Origin: Massiliimalia massiliensis
Lineage (GTDB): Bacteria; Bacillota; Clostridia; Oscillospirales; Ruminococcaceae
Reading direction: 5' to 3'
Length of the DNA stretch: 64,000 nt
Assembly (NCBI RefSeq): GCF_900155615.1
Contig: NZ_FUHT01000004.1
Span: forward strand, 372,001-436,000
Numbering within the stretch: the first letter of the stretch is position 1; each line of letters opens with the position of its first letter. The position numbers and the translations under genes are program-made. Of the stretch, positions 25,846 through 33,276 are shown in pieces. The notes below the pieces were generated by a model. The model made no database searches. It had not been told where the DNA came from and was given only the letters and a program-made list of their open reading frames with translations.

Positions 25846-26295
25846 TTAACCCAGACACGCCGTAATTCCAACATACAAACCACCAAGAACAGCGAAGCTG
25901 CCTAATACCAAACAAACGATTGCAGTTATAGAATCTTCTTTATAGCTGTCAATATAGCTATAATGAGGTGAGACTGCATCATACCAAATCTGCACCTCAT
26001 CACCGATTTTATATTGACAACGGCTTGTTCCCATTTTCACTTCAATGCGGATAATTTCATTGTTGACAACATACTCGTATGTTGGGAAATAACTTATGCG
26101 ACGCTTATGATTTACTGTAGTTGTCATACTGCTTATGTCTACAATTTTTCCCATTGTTTGTGTTAAACATCTGCGTTTTTTATCTATTTTTTCCTTAAAA
26201 TGTATATATCCATTTCGTGCAAAAAAGCCACCAACGCCGCAAAACAATAAAGGAAAACATATGCCATATATCAGTATTTTTTCAATTACACTCAA
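25846..26295 (-). CDS. DUF3592-like membrane protein
   Basis: A 149-residue protein with a membrane segment near each end (ILIYGICFPLLFCGVGGFF and AIVCLVLGSFAVLGGLYVGI). Between them is a beta-rich stretch (GKIVDISSM ... YFPTYEYVVNNEI ... YKIGDEVQIWYD) typical of DUF3592. The function is unknown. A TTG start follows GAAGGAGG. The 250-bp upstream region to the recombinase gene is AT-rich with no clear feature beyond the two divergent promoters it must hold. Confidence 0.72.
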   Translation of the reverse strand: MSVIEKILIYGICFPLLFCGVGGFFARNGYIHFKEKIDKKRRCLTQTMGKIVDISSMTTTVNHKRRISYFPTYEYVVNNEIIRIEVKMGTSRCQYKIGDEVQIWYDAVSPHYSYIDSYKEDSITAIVCLVLGSFAVLGGLYVGITACLG

Positions 26296-26552
26296 ATTAT
26301 GGCCTCCTTCAATAATGTCAAATTTTCGATTCTTTCATATCCACATTATATCATATCACATCAATACCGTCATTTTTTTCTGCTGTTTCACAACGATAAA
26401 AAGTTAACCGGCTGGAAACTTTTTCAAATTTCTGCTGTACGGCTGATCCAGTACATGTTTTTAAAAAGTTCAAAATCGACTATGCAAAAAATAGTTATAG
26501 TAAAATAAAAATGGGAGATGATAATGATAACATTTAGCAAAGGAGTCGTGCT

Positions 26553-27380
26553 ATGTACCAACAAACCTGTATTTCAACATTTAAAGAGTATTTGAAGCGA
26601 GAAGAAAAAAGCAATGCAACCATCGACAAGTATGCTCGTGATATCCGCACTTTTTTTGAATATCTTGCGGAGAGGGAGGTTACAAAAGAGCTTACTATTA
26701 GCTATAAAGAGCATCTTTCCGGGCAGTATATGGCCGCCAGTGTCAACTCTATGCTGGCTGCGATCAACTGCTATCTGCGCTTTATCGGAAAACCGGATTG
26801 CTGTGTCAAGCTGCTCAAAATCCAGAGACAGATTTTTGCTGCCGAGGAAAGGGAACTGAGCAGATCAGAATACCAGCGCCTGGTCAAGGCGGCAAAAAAC
26901 ACTCGTCTTTCCCTCATTCTCCAAACTATTTGCGCAACGGGGATTAGGGTAAGCGAGCTTCAATATTTTACAGTGGAAGCGGTTCAGAAAGGGAAAGCTG
27001 TTGTGAGCTGCAAAAATAAGACGCGGATTGTCTTTATTCCCATACCGCTGCAAAGGCTGTTAAAAGAATATATAAAAAAATCCGGCCGGAAAGCCGGAGC
27101 GATTTTTGTAAGCAGAAATGGAAAACTTTTAAACCGAAGCAATATTTGGCGGGAGATGAAAGCTCTCTGCAGCAAAGCAGGGGTGCTGCCCGAAAAGGTT
27201 TTTCCTCATAATCTGCGCCATCTGTTTGCGCGGACATTTTACAGCGTAGAAAAGGATATTGTCAAGCTGGCGGATGTGCTGGGGCACAGTAGTATTAACA
27301 CTACCCGGATTTATACCATGGAAACCGGATACCGGTACCTTCGGCAGATAGAACAGGTACAAAAAATATTAACAACATAA
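26553..27380 (+). CDS. Tyrosine recombinase (XerC/D-like), probable DNA invertase
   Basis: A 275-residue tyrosine recombinase with an N-terminal core-binding domain (about 1-95) and a catalytic domain with all active-site residues visible: Arg in ATGIRVSEL, HxxR in HNLRHLFA, His/Trp-position in LGHSSINTT and Tyr in TRIYTM. AAAGGAG precedes the ATG. Its stop codon lies inside the left copy of a 26-bp inverted repeat whose other copy is 214 bp away. This close link strongly suggests that it inverts that segment. It differs from the phage integrase remnant at 4678. Confidence 0.93.
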   Translation: MYQQTCISTFKEYLKREEKSNATIDKYARDIRTFFEYLAEREVTKELTISYKEHLSGQYMAASVNSMLAAINCYLRFIGKPDCCVKLLKIQRQIFAAEERELSRSEYQRLVKAAKNTRLSLILQTICATGIRVSELQYFTVEAVQKGKAVVSCKNKTRIVFIPIPLQRLLKEYIKKSGRKAGAIFVSRNGKLLNRSNIWREMKALCSKAGVLPEKVFPHNLRHLFARTFYSVEKDIVKLADVLGHSSINTTRIYTMETGYRYLRQIEQVQKILTT

Positions 27381-27396
27381 TGATAATTATGTTGTT
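27371..27396 (+). repeat. Inverted repeat left (recombination site)
   Basis: A 26-bp site made of 11-bp arms AACAACATAAT and ATTATGTTGTT around an asymmetric GATA core. It is the exact reverse complement of 27610-27635. It overlaps the recombinase stop codon. Confidence 0.9.
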
Positions 27397-27415
27397 AATT
27401 GGAAAAAGAAATATT

Positions 27416-27444
27416 TTGTTTACATAAAAATAATAGCATATTCT
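27416..27444 (+). promoter_or_regulatory. Promoter-like pair, plus strand, inside the segment
   Basis: TTGTTT at 27416, 17-bp spacer, TATTCT at 27439, pointing toward the gene at 27687 but with the central hairpin in between. Confidence 0.35.
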
Positions 27445-27458
27445 GTTGAATTTAGCAA
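27430..27458 (-). promoter_or_regulatory. Promoter-like pair, minus strand, inside the segment
   Basis: On the minus strand TTGCTA (27458-27453), 17-bp spacer, TATTAT (27435-27430). In the orientation shown it points into the recombinase 3' end; after inversion it would point at the 27687 gene with no hairpin in the way. Confidence 0.35.
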
Positions 27459-27495
27459 GAGCCGGCAAGGGATAAATTAGAAAATTGCAGGGAAA

Positions 27496-27529
27496 TAAAC
27501 CGGAAATTACTGGAAAAATTTCCGGTTTA
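27496..27529. terminator. Central hairpin of the invertible segment
   Basis: TAAACCGGAAATT / AATTTCCGGTTTA, 13 bp, 8-base loop. There is no long T tract, so it is a terminator-like or insulating structure that would work the same in both orientations. Confidence 0.5.
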
Positions 27530-27609
27530 ACTTGTTGCTGCCTCTGTTCGAAAAAATAAATATTTCCGGGAGAAATCAGTCTTTATCATACAGTTGATTA
27601 GCACAAGAG

Positions 27610-27635
27610 AACAACATAATTATCATTATGTTGTT
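27610..27635 (-). repeat. Inverted repeat right (recombination site)
   Basis: Exact reverse complement of 27371-27396, with TATC in the core. It lies 51 bp before the start of the next gene. Confidence 0.9.
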
Positions 27636-27686
27636 CAGCCTGAAAGAATCAGGTCAGAAACGATTTGAAACCGGGAGGGAATATAA

Positions 27687-27965
27687 ATGATGTCAAAAAG
27701 ACAGAATAAGGAACTGGATTTGCTGGAATATATTGCGGCGAAAAGCGGATGCCTCTATCTTTCTGATTTGCATAATCCAGAAAATCTGCTGTTTGTGCAG
27801 TGCGCGGTATCACAAATAGATCCATCTGTGTACAGTCTGGAAGAATGGAACGAGGCGGCGCGGTATATTACACAGGAAGCAGTTGCCTTTGAAACAGAGG
27901 AACAGGCTTTGAATTATATCATGTGCAGCCGGCAGCTGGGGAAAACAGGAACAGATGGGAAATAA
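27687..27965 (+). CDS. Orphan 92-aa protein downstream of the switch
   Basis: A 92-residue soluble protein with no signal or membrane segment, preceded by GGGAGGG at good spacing. It begins with a charged helix, then LDLLEYIAAKSGCLYLSDLHNP, a short loop, and an acidic helix (EEWNEAARYITQEAVAFETEEQALNYI). I do not recognise the family. It is a single-gene unit: the inverted repeat lies upstream and a 22-bp hairpin terminator follows. If the segment at 27397 inverts, this gene is the obvious target and could be a phase-variable regulator. Confidence 0.7.
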   Translation: MMSKRQNKELDLLEYIAAKSGCLYLSDLHNPENLLFVQCAVSQIDPSVYSLEEWNEAARYITQEAVAFETEEQALNYIMCSRQLGKTGTDGK

Positions 27966-27975
27966 TTTGATGGTA

Positions 27976-28029
27976 AAAGAAGCTGCATCTTTGATAAACT
28001 TATCAAATTATCAAAGATGCAGCTTCTTT
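27976..28029. terminator. Long perfect hairpin between convergent genes
   Basis: A 22-bp perfect stem with a 10-base loop, reading A-rich on one side and CTTCTTT on the other. It overlaps the end of the DUF6320-like gene and terminates both convergent units. Confidence 0.85.
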
Positions 28030-28673
28030 GTGATTTCACGGTACATGGCCTTCCAGTTGAAAATAAGCTGTACCGAAATTAAAATCAAGCTTACGGCCAC
28101 ACAGATGACGGATGGAATTATCACTTCCAAAAGGCCGGTAAACAGAAATACCAACGGAATAATTCCCATAACCGCACAGACAATCAGGTTGATCAGATAT
28201 TCCTTGTCTGGGAGCCGGAGCACTCTTGACAGAATCAGCACCGCGAGCATTGCGCCGATGCAGACCGAGGGAAAGACGAAATCCGCCGACCAGCCGCGCC
28301 AGCCGGTGAGCACATCCCAAAGGAAAGCAAGCGCTGAAATTAAAAAGCATTGCCAAACAATGTTGTTTAACAGCTTGGCCTTTTTGATAATACCGATCAC
28401 TGCCCAAAGCCAGCCGCAGCCTAATCCTAACGCGGCAAATAGAGACCACCAGGTTTCGGACGGAATCAGCAGATTAATCGCAAAACAGATAATCGCCGCG
28501 CTGACTGCGGCTGTGGAAATGATTTGGATGATCCGCTTTGTCCGGTTGGGATTAGGAGGAATCACCGGGTAGCTGCGTGTTTCCTCTGTGTCGCCGGAAA
28601 GGTTTCCGCCGCAAAGGGGGCAGTGTTCGTGAATCCCTGACACTTTGACGTTGCAGGGCTTGCAATAAAGCAT
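28011..28673 (-). CDS. DUF6320-like zinc-ribbon membrane protein
   Basis: A 220-residue protein that starts with a zinc ribbon (YCKPCNVKV ... EHCPLCGGNL, residues about 3-27) followed by a charged linker and six hydrophobic segments. The layout matches DUF6320 proteins, which in Clostridia often travel with a condensation-type acyltransferase and an alpha/beta hydrolase, as here. The function is unknown; a membrane partner of a lipid or ester-forming pathway is likely. The start at 28673 follows GAGAGGAGAG. Confidence 0.75.
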   Translation of the reverse strand: MLYCKPCNVKVSGIHEHCPLCGGNLSGDTEETRSYPVIPPNPNRTKRIIQIISTAAVSAAIICFAINLLIPSETWWSLFAALGLGCGWLWAVIGIIKKAKLLNNIVWQCFLISALAFLWDVLTGWRGWSADFVFPSVCIGAMLAVLILSRVLRLPDKEYLINLIVCAVMGIIPLVFLFTGLLEVIIPSVICVAVSLILISVQLIFNWKAMYREITKKLHL

Positions 28674-28687
28674 TTTAAACTCTCCTC

Positions 28688-29941
28688 TCAATCAGAGGTA
28701 TTACTCTTTATCTCGATCTCCACGCCCATGCCCGCGAGAAGACGGAAGAAGCTGCGCTGGATATCGGTATCCTCAAAGCTGGAACTGAAGCCGACAGACA
28801 GCACATCCCCGCTGGTACAGATGCAGGCTTGGAGCCGGGTGGTGCTGGCGAATACAGACATATGGTGGACATATGGCAATATTTCCTGCGGAAGCTGTGT
28901 TTTTCCAATATTGGAAACTACCATCGTTTCCCCGGAATTGGACATCCGCCGCGCAATTCTCAGGAAGAAGTTTTTGACTGACAGCGGAACCACTTTGACA
29001 AATGGATTTCTCTCAATCGACATATATCCGCTGATAATGCTTCTGAGATTCTCTTCAGTAAGCCCCTGTTCAAAGGAAGCTTTTAAGGAAGCAATCAAAT
29101 CCTCCAGTTCGTCCTTTCCATGTCCAAACTGATAGGCAACGCGGATATTTCCAAAAAAATTCCGCATCGTGTCGGAAGAAAAATACTGCCGCAGGTTCAC
29201 TGGGACGGTAATCACAATCGGCTTTTTCTCATTGTACAGAACCATTTCCTGACGGATAGACAGAATCAGAAGCGCGCAGAGAAAAATGGTAAGGGAGGTA
29301 TGATAAGACTTAGCCAGCCTAAGAACGGCACTGCAGGACATCAGGCCTTCGGTGATCACATAATTTTCCGCATGCATCCCAGTCAGGTGGTATACGTGGC
29401 CCGGAAGCTTCGGCCTATCCTTTCGGATTTTCTTATAATACTTTTTAAAGCTGTCCTCGGCACGGGCTGAAATCGGAACGGGGGAGATCTCATCCGCAAG
29501 CTCCTGTCTGACAGCCTCAGGATGTGTCTCAGCCAGATAGGAACAGACGAGGTATTTCAGAAACTGCATAACGCCGGTACCATCCGCGAGGGCGTGGTAG
29601 GTTTCCAGGTTAATTCGGTTATGGAAATAACTGACGTCAAATAAAAGATGCCGTTTGTTCCGGTAGAATAGCTGGGAGCAGACGCCGGTATTCTCTATGT
29701 GACATTTCGGCTTCAGCTCGCTTGCTTCGAGATAGTACCAGAACAGGCCGCTCCTCAGAATATATAAGAAGTGCGGAAACTGGGCCAGCGTTTTTTCCAG
29801 TGCATGCTGTAGAACCTCTTCCTGTACAGGCTCATTCAGCTCACAGGAAAAACGGAACACACCAGTTTCCCGTCTGCTGCTGGTAGCCGGAAAAATTTTC
29901 CCGGCATTATCCAGCTTCAGCCAGCGATTAGTTTGACTCAT
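28688..29941 (-). CDS. Condensation-domain-like acyltransferase
   Basis: A 417-residue protein of the CoA-dependent acyltransferase superfamily. The active-site motif is YHALADG (H-x-x-x-D-G) near residue 132, with an N-terminal FRFSCELNEPVQEEVLQHAL strand-helix and a later TVPVNLRQYF typical of the second lobe. Relatives are annotated as alcohol acetyltransferases or WS/DGAT-like enzymes; the acyl donor and acceptor are not evident. The start at 29941 (GGGAGCG spaced 6) overlaps the esterase stop by 14 bases. It is the middle of a three-gene operon. Confidence 0.78.
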   Translation of the reverse strand: MSQTNRWLKLDNAGKIFPATSSRRETGVFRFSCELNEPVQEEVLQHALEKTLAQFPHFLYILRSGLFWYYLEASELKPKCHIENTGVCSQLFYRNKRHLLFDVSYFHNRINLETYHALADGTGVMQFLKYLVCSYLAETHPEAVRQELADEISPVPISARAEDSFKKYYKKIRKDRPKLPGHVYHLTGMHAENYVITEGLMSCSAVLRLAKSYHTSLTIFLCALLILSIRQEMVLYNEKKPIVITVPVNLRQYFSSDTMRNFFGNIRVAYQFGHGKDELEDLIASLKASFEQGLTEENLRSIISGYMSIERNPFVKVVPLSVKNFFLRIARRMSNSGETMVVSNIGKTQLPQEILPYVHHMSVFASTTRLQACICTSGDVLSVGFSSSFEDTDIQRSFFRLLAGMGVEIEIKSNTSD

Positions 29942-30869
29942 TTTTTTCGCTCCCATTTAAAAATGCGTTAATCAGCTCATGCGCGCGGCGGACATGGACA
30001 TAACCGATTCCCAGGCTCATGAAACCGTGCAGCGCGTCCTTCATACGGTGGACTTCTACCCGGTTCCCGGCCTCCCAAAGCTTTCTGCCGTAAGCCTCTC
30101 CTTCGTCGCGCAGAGGATCGTATTCGGCTGTGATCAGCAGAGTGTCCGGCTGGTTGGAAAAATCCTCCGCCAACAGCGGGGCAAAATAAGGGCTTTTTAA
30201 ATCGCCGTCATCGCGTTTGTAAAGATCGATATATTCGCAGATTCGTTTTGAGGTCAGAAGATAGTCGCTTCCGTTTTCGATCACAGATGGAAACGGCGAG
30301 CTGACGCTGTGGTCATAGTAAGTGGCAGGATAGATCAAAATTTGACGGGGAATCGAAAACTCCCCGATATCCCGCGCCTTCAGTGAAACAGCCGCGGTAA
30401 GATTCCCACCGGCGCTGTCTCCGACCAGGGTCACGCTATGAGGGTCAAATCCAAACTGCACGGGGTGCAGGAACAGCTCCCGCGCTACAGCATAGCAGTC
30501 TTCTAATCCCTCCGGGAACGGGCTTTCCGGCGCCAAACGGTATTCTACTGAAATAACCTTGCTCTGTGTGGCGTCTGCCAGAGCAGAACAGACTTTGTGA
30601 TAGGTGTCGATGCTTTCGGTTACCCATCCGCCGCCATGAAAAAAGAGCAGTGTGTTTTCCTCTGCGTTTTGCTTCGGAGTATAAATGCGCGTCAAAATAT
30701 CCCTGCCGCCTGTGTGAACCACATGATCCTGCCAATTGTGATTCGGCGGCAGGAGCTTCGGTGCCTTCAGATGCTGGATAGAACGCTGTAGCTGATAGGT
30801 TTTACGGATATCGATATCAGGATAGGACAATGCTTTCAGTGCAAGACGCATAAATTTGTTGATTGCCAT
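29928..30869 (-). CDS. Alpha/beta hydrolase, hormone-sensitive-lipase-type esterase
   Basis: A 313-residue esterase. The oxyanion motif FFHGGGWV (about 76) and nucleophile GDSAGG (Ser near 150) are those of the HSL/acetyl-esterase family; the Asp in AEYDPLRDEG and His in DALHGFM complete the triad. It is cytoplasmic. As first gene of the operon with the acyltransferase and DUF6320 protein, it may hydrolyse or edit the ester made by them. Confidence 0.92.
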   Translation of the reverse strand: MAINKFMRLALKALSYPDIDIRKTYQLQRSIQHLKAPKLLPPNHNWQDHVVHTGGRDILTRIYTPKQNAEENTLLFFHGGGWVTESIDTYHKVCSALADATQSKVISVEYRLAPESPFPEGLEDCYAVARELFLHPVQFGFDPHSVTLVGDSAGGNLTAAVSLKARDIGEFSIPRQILIYPATYYDHSVSSPFPSVIENGSDYLLTSKRICEYIDLYKRDDGDLKSPYFAPLLAEDFSNQPDTLLITAEYDPLRDEGEAYGRKLWEAGNRVEVHRMKDALHGFMSLGIGYVHVRRAHELINAFLNGSEKNESN

Positions 30870-30913
30870 ATAAATTCCTTTCTCTTGGAACGGAGGAAAT
30901 GTTTCTTGTTTAT

Positions 30914-30926
30914 TTATTATACCATA
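30914..30926 (+). repeat. 13-bp direct repeat flanking the triple array, left copy
   Basis: TTATTATACCATA occurs here and again at 31240-31252, directly on the other side of the array. Confidence 0.7.
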
Positions 30927-30933
30927 AAGAAGA

Positions 30934-31239
30934 CGGGATAAAAACGGCGGTGCCGGAAGGCACGAAAGAGTTCGCTCTGAGAGCCGTTTTTGGGGACGTT
31001 AAACGATCCGTTTACGTTTAATATTATATATGTCATGAAGCCACCGGGATAAAAACGGCGGTGCCGCAAGGCACGAAAGAGTTCGCTCTGAGAGCCGTTT
31101 TTTGGGACGTTAAACGATCCGTTTACGTTTAATATTATATATGTCATGAAGCCGCCGGGATAAAAACGGCGGTGCCGCAAGGCACGAAAGAGTTCGCTCT
31201 GAGAGCCGTTTTTTGGGACGTTAAACGATCCGTTTAACG
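30934..31239 (+). repeat. Triple 111-bp tandem repeat with structured-RNA character
   Basis: Units start at 30934, 31045 and 31156 (period exactly 111; the third is cut after about 84 bp). On the plus strand each unit can fold into a three-way junction: outer stem AACGGC / GCCGTT, inner hairpins GTGCC-GCAA-GGCAC (unit 1: GGAA loop) and AGAG-TTCG-CTCT, followed by a T tract, then a second hairpin TTAAACG / CGTTTAA. GNRA and UUCG tetraloops favour an RNA read from this strand. Units differ by only a few bases. The minus strand happens to be open, which is due to the period being a multiple of three. Confidence 0.85.
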
Positions 31240-31252
31240 TTATTATACCATA
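31240..31252 (+). repeat. 13-bp direct repeat flanking the triple array, right copy
   Basis: TTATTATACCATA, identical to 30914-30926. Compatible with a target duplication or with recombination that built the array. Confidence 0.7.
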
Positions 31253-31313
31253 CGAAAAAATGATTCACAAGGAACCCCCATTTTAATTTGTACGAATTTC
31301 GGTAAACTTTTAT

Positions 31314-31342
31314 TTGACAAACGAAATAAAAGGTGATATACT
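31314..31342 (+). promoter_or_regulatory. Promoter of the cold-shock gene
   Basis: TTGACA at 31314, 17-bp spacer, TATACT at 31337. The transcript would have a leader of about 120 nt. The leader contains CTCACAAG / CTTGTGAG (about 31372-31423), a long-range stem, then a T-rich stretch, and ends with a TTTGGAGGTA site. Confidence 0.8.
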
Positions 31343-31467
31343 ATAAATGTATTCAAGATAATTGCTATGTTCTCACAAGTTTGCAGATCATTGTTAGTTA
31401 GATGATTCGCTGAGCTTGTGAGTTTTGTTTTATTTGGGTACAAATATTTTTTTGGAGGTACCCGATT

Positions 31468-31680
31468 ATGAATAACGGTACAGTAAAATGGTTCAACTCA
31501 GAAAAAGGCTATGGATTTATTTCCAACGATAATGGCGGGGAAGATGTATTCGTGCATTTCTCAGCAATTTTAGGCGATGGCTTTAAATCTCTCGAAGAAG
31601 GTCAGAAGGTAACCTATGATACCGAAACTGATCCGAAAAACAGCCGCAAGCTGAGAGCGGTTAATGTTTGCATAGCATAG
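31468..31680 (+). CDS. Cold-shock protein (CspA family)
   Basis: A 70-residue OB-fold RNA chaperone: [15 protein letters not shown] (RNP1) and DVFVHFSAI (RNP2) are intact. It melts structure in mRNA and aids growth at low temperature. TTTGGAGG precedes the ATG. The long leader and strong promoter are usual for this family. Confidence 0.97.
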   Translation: MNNGTVKWFNSEKGYGFISNDNGGEDVFVHFSAILGDGFKSLEEGQKVTYDTETDPKNSRKLRAVNVCIA

Positions 31681-31702
31681 TTTTTGTCTTTGGCAGAACA
31701 TG

Positions 31703-31738
31703 AAGGAGCGGGAAACAATTTTGTTTCCCGCTCCTTTT
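31703..31738 (+). terminator. Terminator of the cold-shock gene
   Basis: AAGGAGCGGGAAACA / TGTTTCCCGCTCCTT, 15 bp, followed by TTGC. Confidence 0.8.
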
Positions 31739-31889
31739 GCTATAACGGTATTCGGTTTGCAGCGCTTACAAATGCTTTTCAGGCATGGGTGGAAATACAA
31801 ATAAGGTATTTGCTTTGACAGAGATTCAGTCTTATAATAAAAGATACAGAATGGGAAGATATTTGACAATCGTGAGAGGAAGAAGAGTA

Positions 31890-33218
31890 TTGTTTTCAAA
31901 CCAAGCATTAAAGAAATTAATTATTCCGCTGGTTATTGAGCAGGTGCTGGTCATGCTGGTTGGCATGGCGGATACTGCGATGGTCTCCTATGCGGGCGAA
32001 GCGGCAATTTCTGGCGTAGCGCTGGTAGATATGTTCTGCTACATGATCATTACCATTTTAACAGCAGTTGCGACAGGCGGCGCTGTGATTGTATCGCAGT
32101 TTTTGGGCAGCGGCGATAGGACAAAGGCGAACCTGTCCGCCAGCCAGCTATTAGTTATCACTTTTTTGATTTCATCGGTGATTATGGCTGTTTGTACTGT
32201 TTTTCATCATGGAATTTTGAAATTATTTTTTGGATCAATCGAAGCCGATGTAATGGAAGCGGCTGCTACCTATTTGGTCATTACCGCCTTTTCTTTTCCG
32301 TTTCTCGGTATCTATAATTCTTCCGCGGCGTTGTTCCGCTCGATGGGCAAGACAAATGTAACGATGTATGTTTCGCTTTTGATGAATGCCATCAATGTGG
32401 CGGGGAACGCAGTGGGAATTTTTGTATTCCACGCTGGCGTTGCCGGGGTGGCGGTACCGACCCTGATTTCTCGCATTGTAGCCGGGATTTTAATGTCGGC
32501 GCTGGCGTTCAGAGAGTCCAATACGGTTTTCGTGCGGTGGAAAGATATTTGCAGATGGGATCGGGAAACGATCAGGAGGATATTGCGGATCGCTGTACCA
32601 AATGGGATAGAAAACGGCCTGTTTGCGTTGGGAAGAGTGTTGGTAACCAGCATTGTGGCATTGTTTGGGACAGTCCAGATCGCGGCAAACGGCGTTGCAA
32701 ACAGTGTGGACATGATTGCCATTGTGGTAGTGAATGCAGTAAACCTGGCTATGGTTACTGTTGTAGGGCAGTGTGTCGGCGCGGATGAATATGAGCAGGC
32801 GAAGGCATATACCTGGAAGCTGATGAAGATTTCTTATCTTGCCACGGCGGTTCTGGGTGTGCTTGTCTGTGTATCCCTGCCCTTGATTCTGCAGATTTAT
32901 GAGCTGTCTGACCAGACCTACCGTCTGAGCTGTTTTTTGATTATCATGCATAACATTCTGGCAATTTTGCTTCATCAAACCTCCTTTAACCTGTCGAATA
33001 GCCTGCGGGCGGCTGGGGACGCCAAATTTACCATGTATGTTGGAGTCGGTTCTATGATCGTATTCCGTCTTGGCACCGCCGTTTTGTTTGGGATGGTGCT
33101 GAATCTTGGAATCATTGGGGTGTGGATTGCAATGGGAATGGATTGGTTAGCCCGGTCTGTTGCGTTTGTGATTCGTTATAAAAGCGGGAAATGGAAAGAA
33201 TATAAGGCAATCAATTAA
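31890..33218 (+). CDS. MATE-family efflux transporter 1
   Basis: A 12-segment MATE (multidrug and toxin extrusion) antiporter of 442 residues from the preferred start. The core begins FSNQALKKLIIPLVIEQVL and includes GMADTAMVSYAGEAA and, in the second half, GMVLNLGIIGVWIAMGMDW. It exports cationic or other small compounds with Na+ or H+ coupling. The start is uncertain: TTG at 31890 is preceded by AGAGGAAG, whereas ATGs at 31785 and 31851 have no site. Confidence 0.92.
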   Translation: MFSNQALKKLIIPLVIEQVLVMLVGMADTAMVSYAGEAAISGVALVDMFCYMIITILTAVATGGAVIVSQFLGSGDRTKANLSASQLLVITFLISSVIMAVCTVFHHGILKLFFGSIEADVMEAAATYLVITAFSFPFLGIYNSSAALFRSMGKTNVTMYVSLLMNAINVAGNAVGIFVFHAGVAGVAVPTLISRIVAGILMSALAFRESNTVFVRWKDICRWDRETIRRILRIAVPNGIENGLFALGRVLVTSIVALFGTVQIAANGVANSVDMIAIVVVNAVNLAMVTVVGQCVGADEYEQAKAYTWKLMKISYLATAVLGVLVCVSLPLILQIYELSDQTYRLSCFLIIMHNILAILLHQTSFNLSNSLRAAGDAKFTMYVGVGSMIVFRLGTAVLFGMVLNLGIIGVWIAMGMDWLARSVAFVIRYKSGKWKEYKAIN

Positions 33219-33228
33219 ATACGGAAAA

Positions 33229-33265
33229 AAAGAGCGGGATGATGCTAGACATCATCCCGCTCTTG
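33229..33265. terminator. Terminator between convergent MATE 1 and decarboxylase remnant
   Basis: AGAGCGGGATGAT / ATCATCCCGCTCT, 13 bp with a 7-base loop; an A tract on the left serves the minus strand. Confidence 0.8.
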
Positions 33266-33276
33266 CTTCTGTATGC

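Larger units (their letters stand above)
27397..27609. other. Candidate invertible segment
   Basis: These 213 bp lie between exact inverted repeats next to a tyrosine recombinase gene. The left third is AT-rich with two overlapping promoter-like pairs, one on each strand; a 13-bp hairpin (27496-27529) sits near the centre. No gene is inside. Flipping would exchange which promoter faces the gene at 27687. Invertible promoters of this sort are known in gut bacteria; that this one inverts is inference. Confidence 0.7.

Noticed and set aside
26553-27635. Integron integrase with attC site
   Set aside because: The recombinase is of XerC/D type without the extra integron helix that I could recognise, and the 26-bp sites are exact inverted copies rather than a series of attC cassettes.
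27955-28572. Plus-strand frame of 205 codons
   Set aside because: It is antisense to the DUF6320-like membrane protein, whose zinc ribbon and membrane segments are clear.
30917-31180. Open minus-strand frame of 87 codons with repeated 37-residue blocks
   Set aside because: It is the 111-bp repeat read in a frame that stays open because 111 is divisible by three. No ribosome site, and the sequence is better explained as structured RNA or repeat.
30934-31239. CRISPR array
   Set aside because: The three units are contiguous 111-bp copies with no spacers and no cas genes in the window.
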